The translations under genes and the position numbers were made by a program. The notes below the pieces were generated by a model, which did not search any database, was not told the origin of the DNA, and saw nothing but the letters and a program-made list of their open reading frames with translations. Below, piece after piece: positions 6,185 to 6,784 of a stretch of DNA of 6,784 nucleotides (its first letter is position 1; each line of letters begins with the position of its first letter). The stretch comes from Microgenomates group bacterium (GTDB lineage Bacteria > Patescibacteriota > Microgenomatia > UBA1406 > GWC2-37-13), in contig JAPYWZ010000034.1 of assembly GCA_028276105.1 (NCBI GenBank), positions 1-6,784 on the forward strand, in the 5' to 3' direction.

Positions 6185-6784
6185 ATGAAAAAAGAGACAA
6201 TTTTAGAAGAGGGAGTTTTTAAATATCTTTATCTTTTTCTTTACTTTTTTGTTTTTATTGGTGAAGGGACAAGGTTTATTGTAAAATGGTTTTTTCTCCG
6301 TTTATTTTTTTTATTGCGTCGTATTTTTGAGATATTATCAACTACTTTGATAATTTTGAAGAAAGTTTTTTGGCGTTTTTTTCTTTTTATTAAGGCTTTT
6401 TTTGATCAAATCCCTTTTAAAATTTATTATTTTTCTTTAGGGATTTTGACCACTTTTTTAATTTTATTTTTTTACCAAAGCTATCTTTTTGTCAAAAGTC
6501 TTCCCTCGCCAGTCGCCATTGGTAAAGTTAATTTTCCTTTATCAACCCATTTATACGATCGCCATGGGAAGCTTTTGTATGAGATTTATCGGGAGCAAAA
6601 TCGAACACCAATTAGATTAAAGGACCTTCCTTCTTATGTTTATCTATCAACGGTGGCGATTGAAGATAAAGATTTTTATAAACATCAAGGAGTTTCTTTT
6701 TTGGCAATTTTAAGAGCGATGCGAGAAACTTTTTTAAAACATAATCTTCAGGGTGGATCTACCATCACTCAACAACTGGTAAAA
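6185..6784 (+). CDS. Class A penicillin-binding protein (PBP1A-type), N-terminal part
   Basis: The first 200 codons of a gene that runs off the right edge. The glycosyltransferase-51 domain begins at about residue 123 (LYDRHGKLLYEIY). It contains motif 1, TVAIEDKDFYKHQGV (catalytic Glu160), and motif 2, QGGSTITQQLVK (189-200), where the window ends. The enzyme polymerises lipid II into glycan strands outside the membrane; the transpeptidase domain expected next is not in view. The N-terminus is odd. Before the likely TM helix (about 83-103) there are some 80 residues rich in Phe and other hydrophobics with scattered Arg/Lys, about 22 Phe in the first 100 residues, possibly one or two extra membrane or membrane-surface helices. 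Most PBP1A proteins have a short cytoplasmic tail and one span. The ATG at 6185 fits the promoter just upstream; a later start would remove that extension. Confidence 0.95.
   Translation, partial: MKKETILEEGVFKYLYLFLYFFVFIGEGTRFIVKWFFLRLFFLLRRIFEILSTTLIILKKVFWRFFLFIKAFFDQIPFKIYYFSLGILTTFLILFFYQSYLFVKSLPSPVAIGKVNFPLSTHLYDRHGKLLYEIYREQNRTPIRLKDLPSYVYLSTVAIEDKDFYKHQGVSFLAILRAMRETFLKHNLQGGSTITQQLVK

Overview
The window is AT-rich chromosomal DNA (roughly one-third G+C by eye) packed with cell-envelope genes and very little spacer. Several signs point to a Candidate Phyla Radiation (Patescibacteria) bacterium, plausibly of the Microgenomates type. These are a VanW protein next to a membrane-anchored family-1 solute-binding protein, a 'baseplate J-like' membrane protein, a sortase and a class A penicillin-binding protein, all rich in Lys, Phe, Ile and Glu and almost free of Cys. 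TGA is used as a normal stop (genes ending at 373 and 3353), which argues against the TGA-recoding CPR lineages (Gracilibacteria, Absconditabacteria). The lineage is inferred from gene style; no rRNA or marker gene is present.

Layout. At 2-373 (+) is the 3' end of a hexapeptide-repeat acyltransferase, probably the last gene of a surface-polysaccharide cluster to the left. An 89-bp convergent spacer follows, holding a five-unit 10-bp tandem repeat (381-430). The VanW gene (463-1857, -) points left. Only 17 bp separate its start from the divergent rightward run: a TM-tethered solute-binding protein (1875-3353), a 675-residue protein with an actin-like N-terminus, one TM segment and a J-like exterior (3350-5377, overlapping by ATGA), a sortase (5404-6147) and a class A PBP (6185 to the right edge, truncated).

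Three sigma-70-like promoters can be read. Two face each other across the VanW/solute-binding-protein start region, each lying inside the other gene's coding sequence. The third (6150-6178) has TTGAAA, a 17-bp spacer and an extended -10, and predicts a transcript beginning exactly at the A of the PBP start codon, i.e. a leaderless mRNA. None of the visible starts has a clear, well-spaced Shine-Dalgarno sequence.

Together the genes look like an envelope-building module. The PBP polymerises peptidoglycan, the VanW protein probably binds or modifies it, and the sortase attaches or processes surface proteins. The solute-binding and J-like proteins place large domains outside the membrane, tied to cytoplasmic tails. 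The least described part is the pair at 1875-5377, translationally coupled and both spanning the membrane once.
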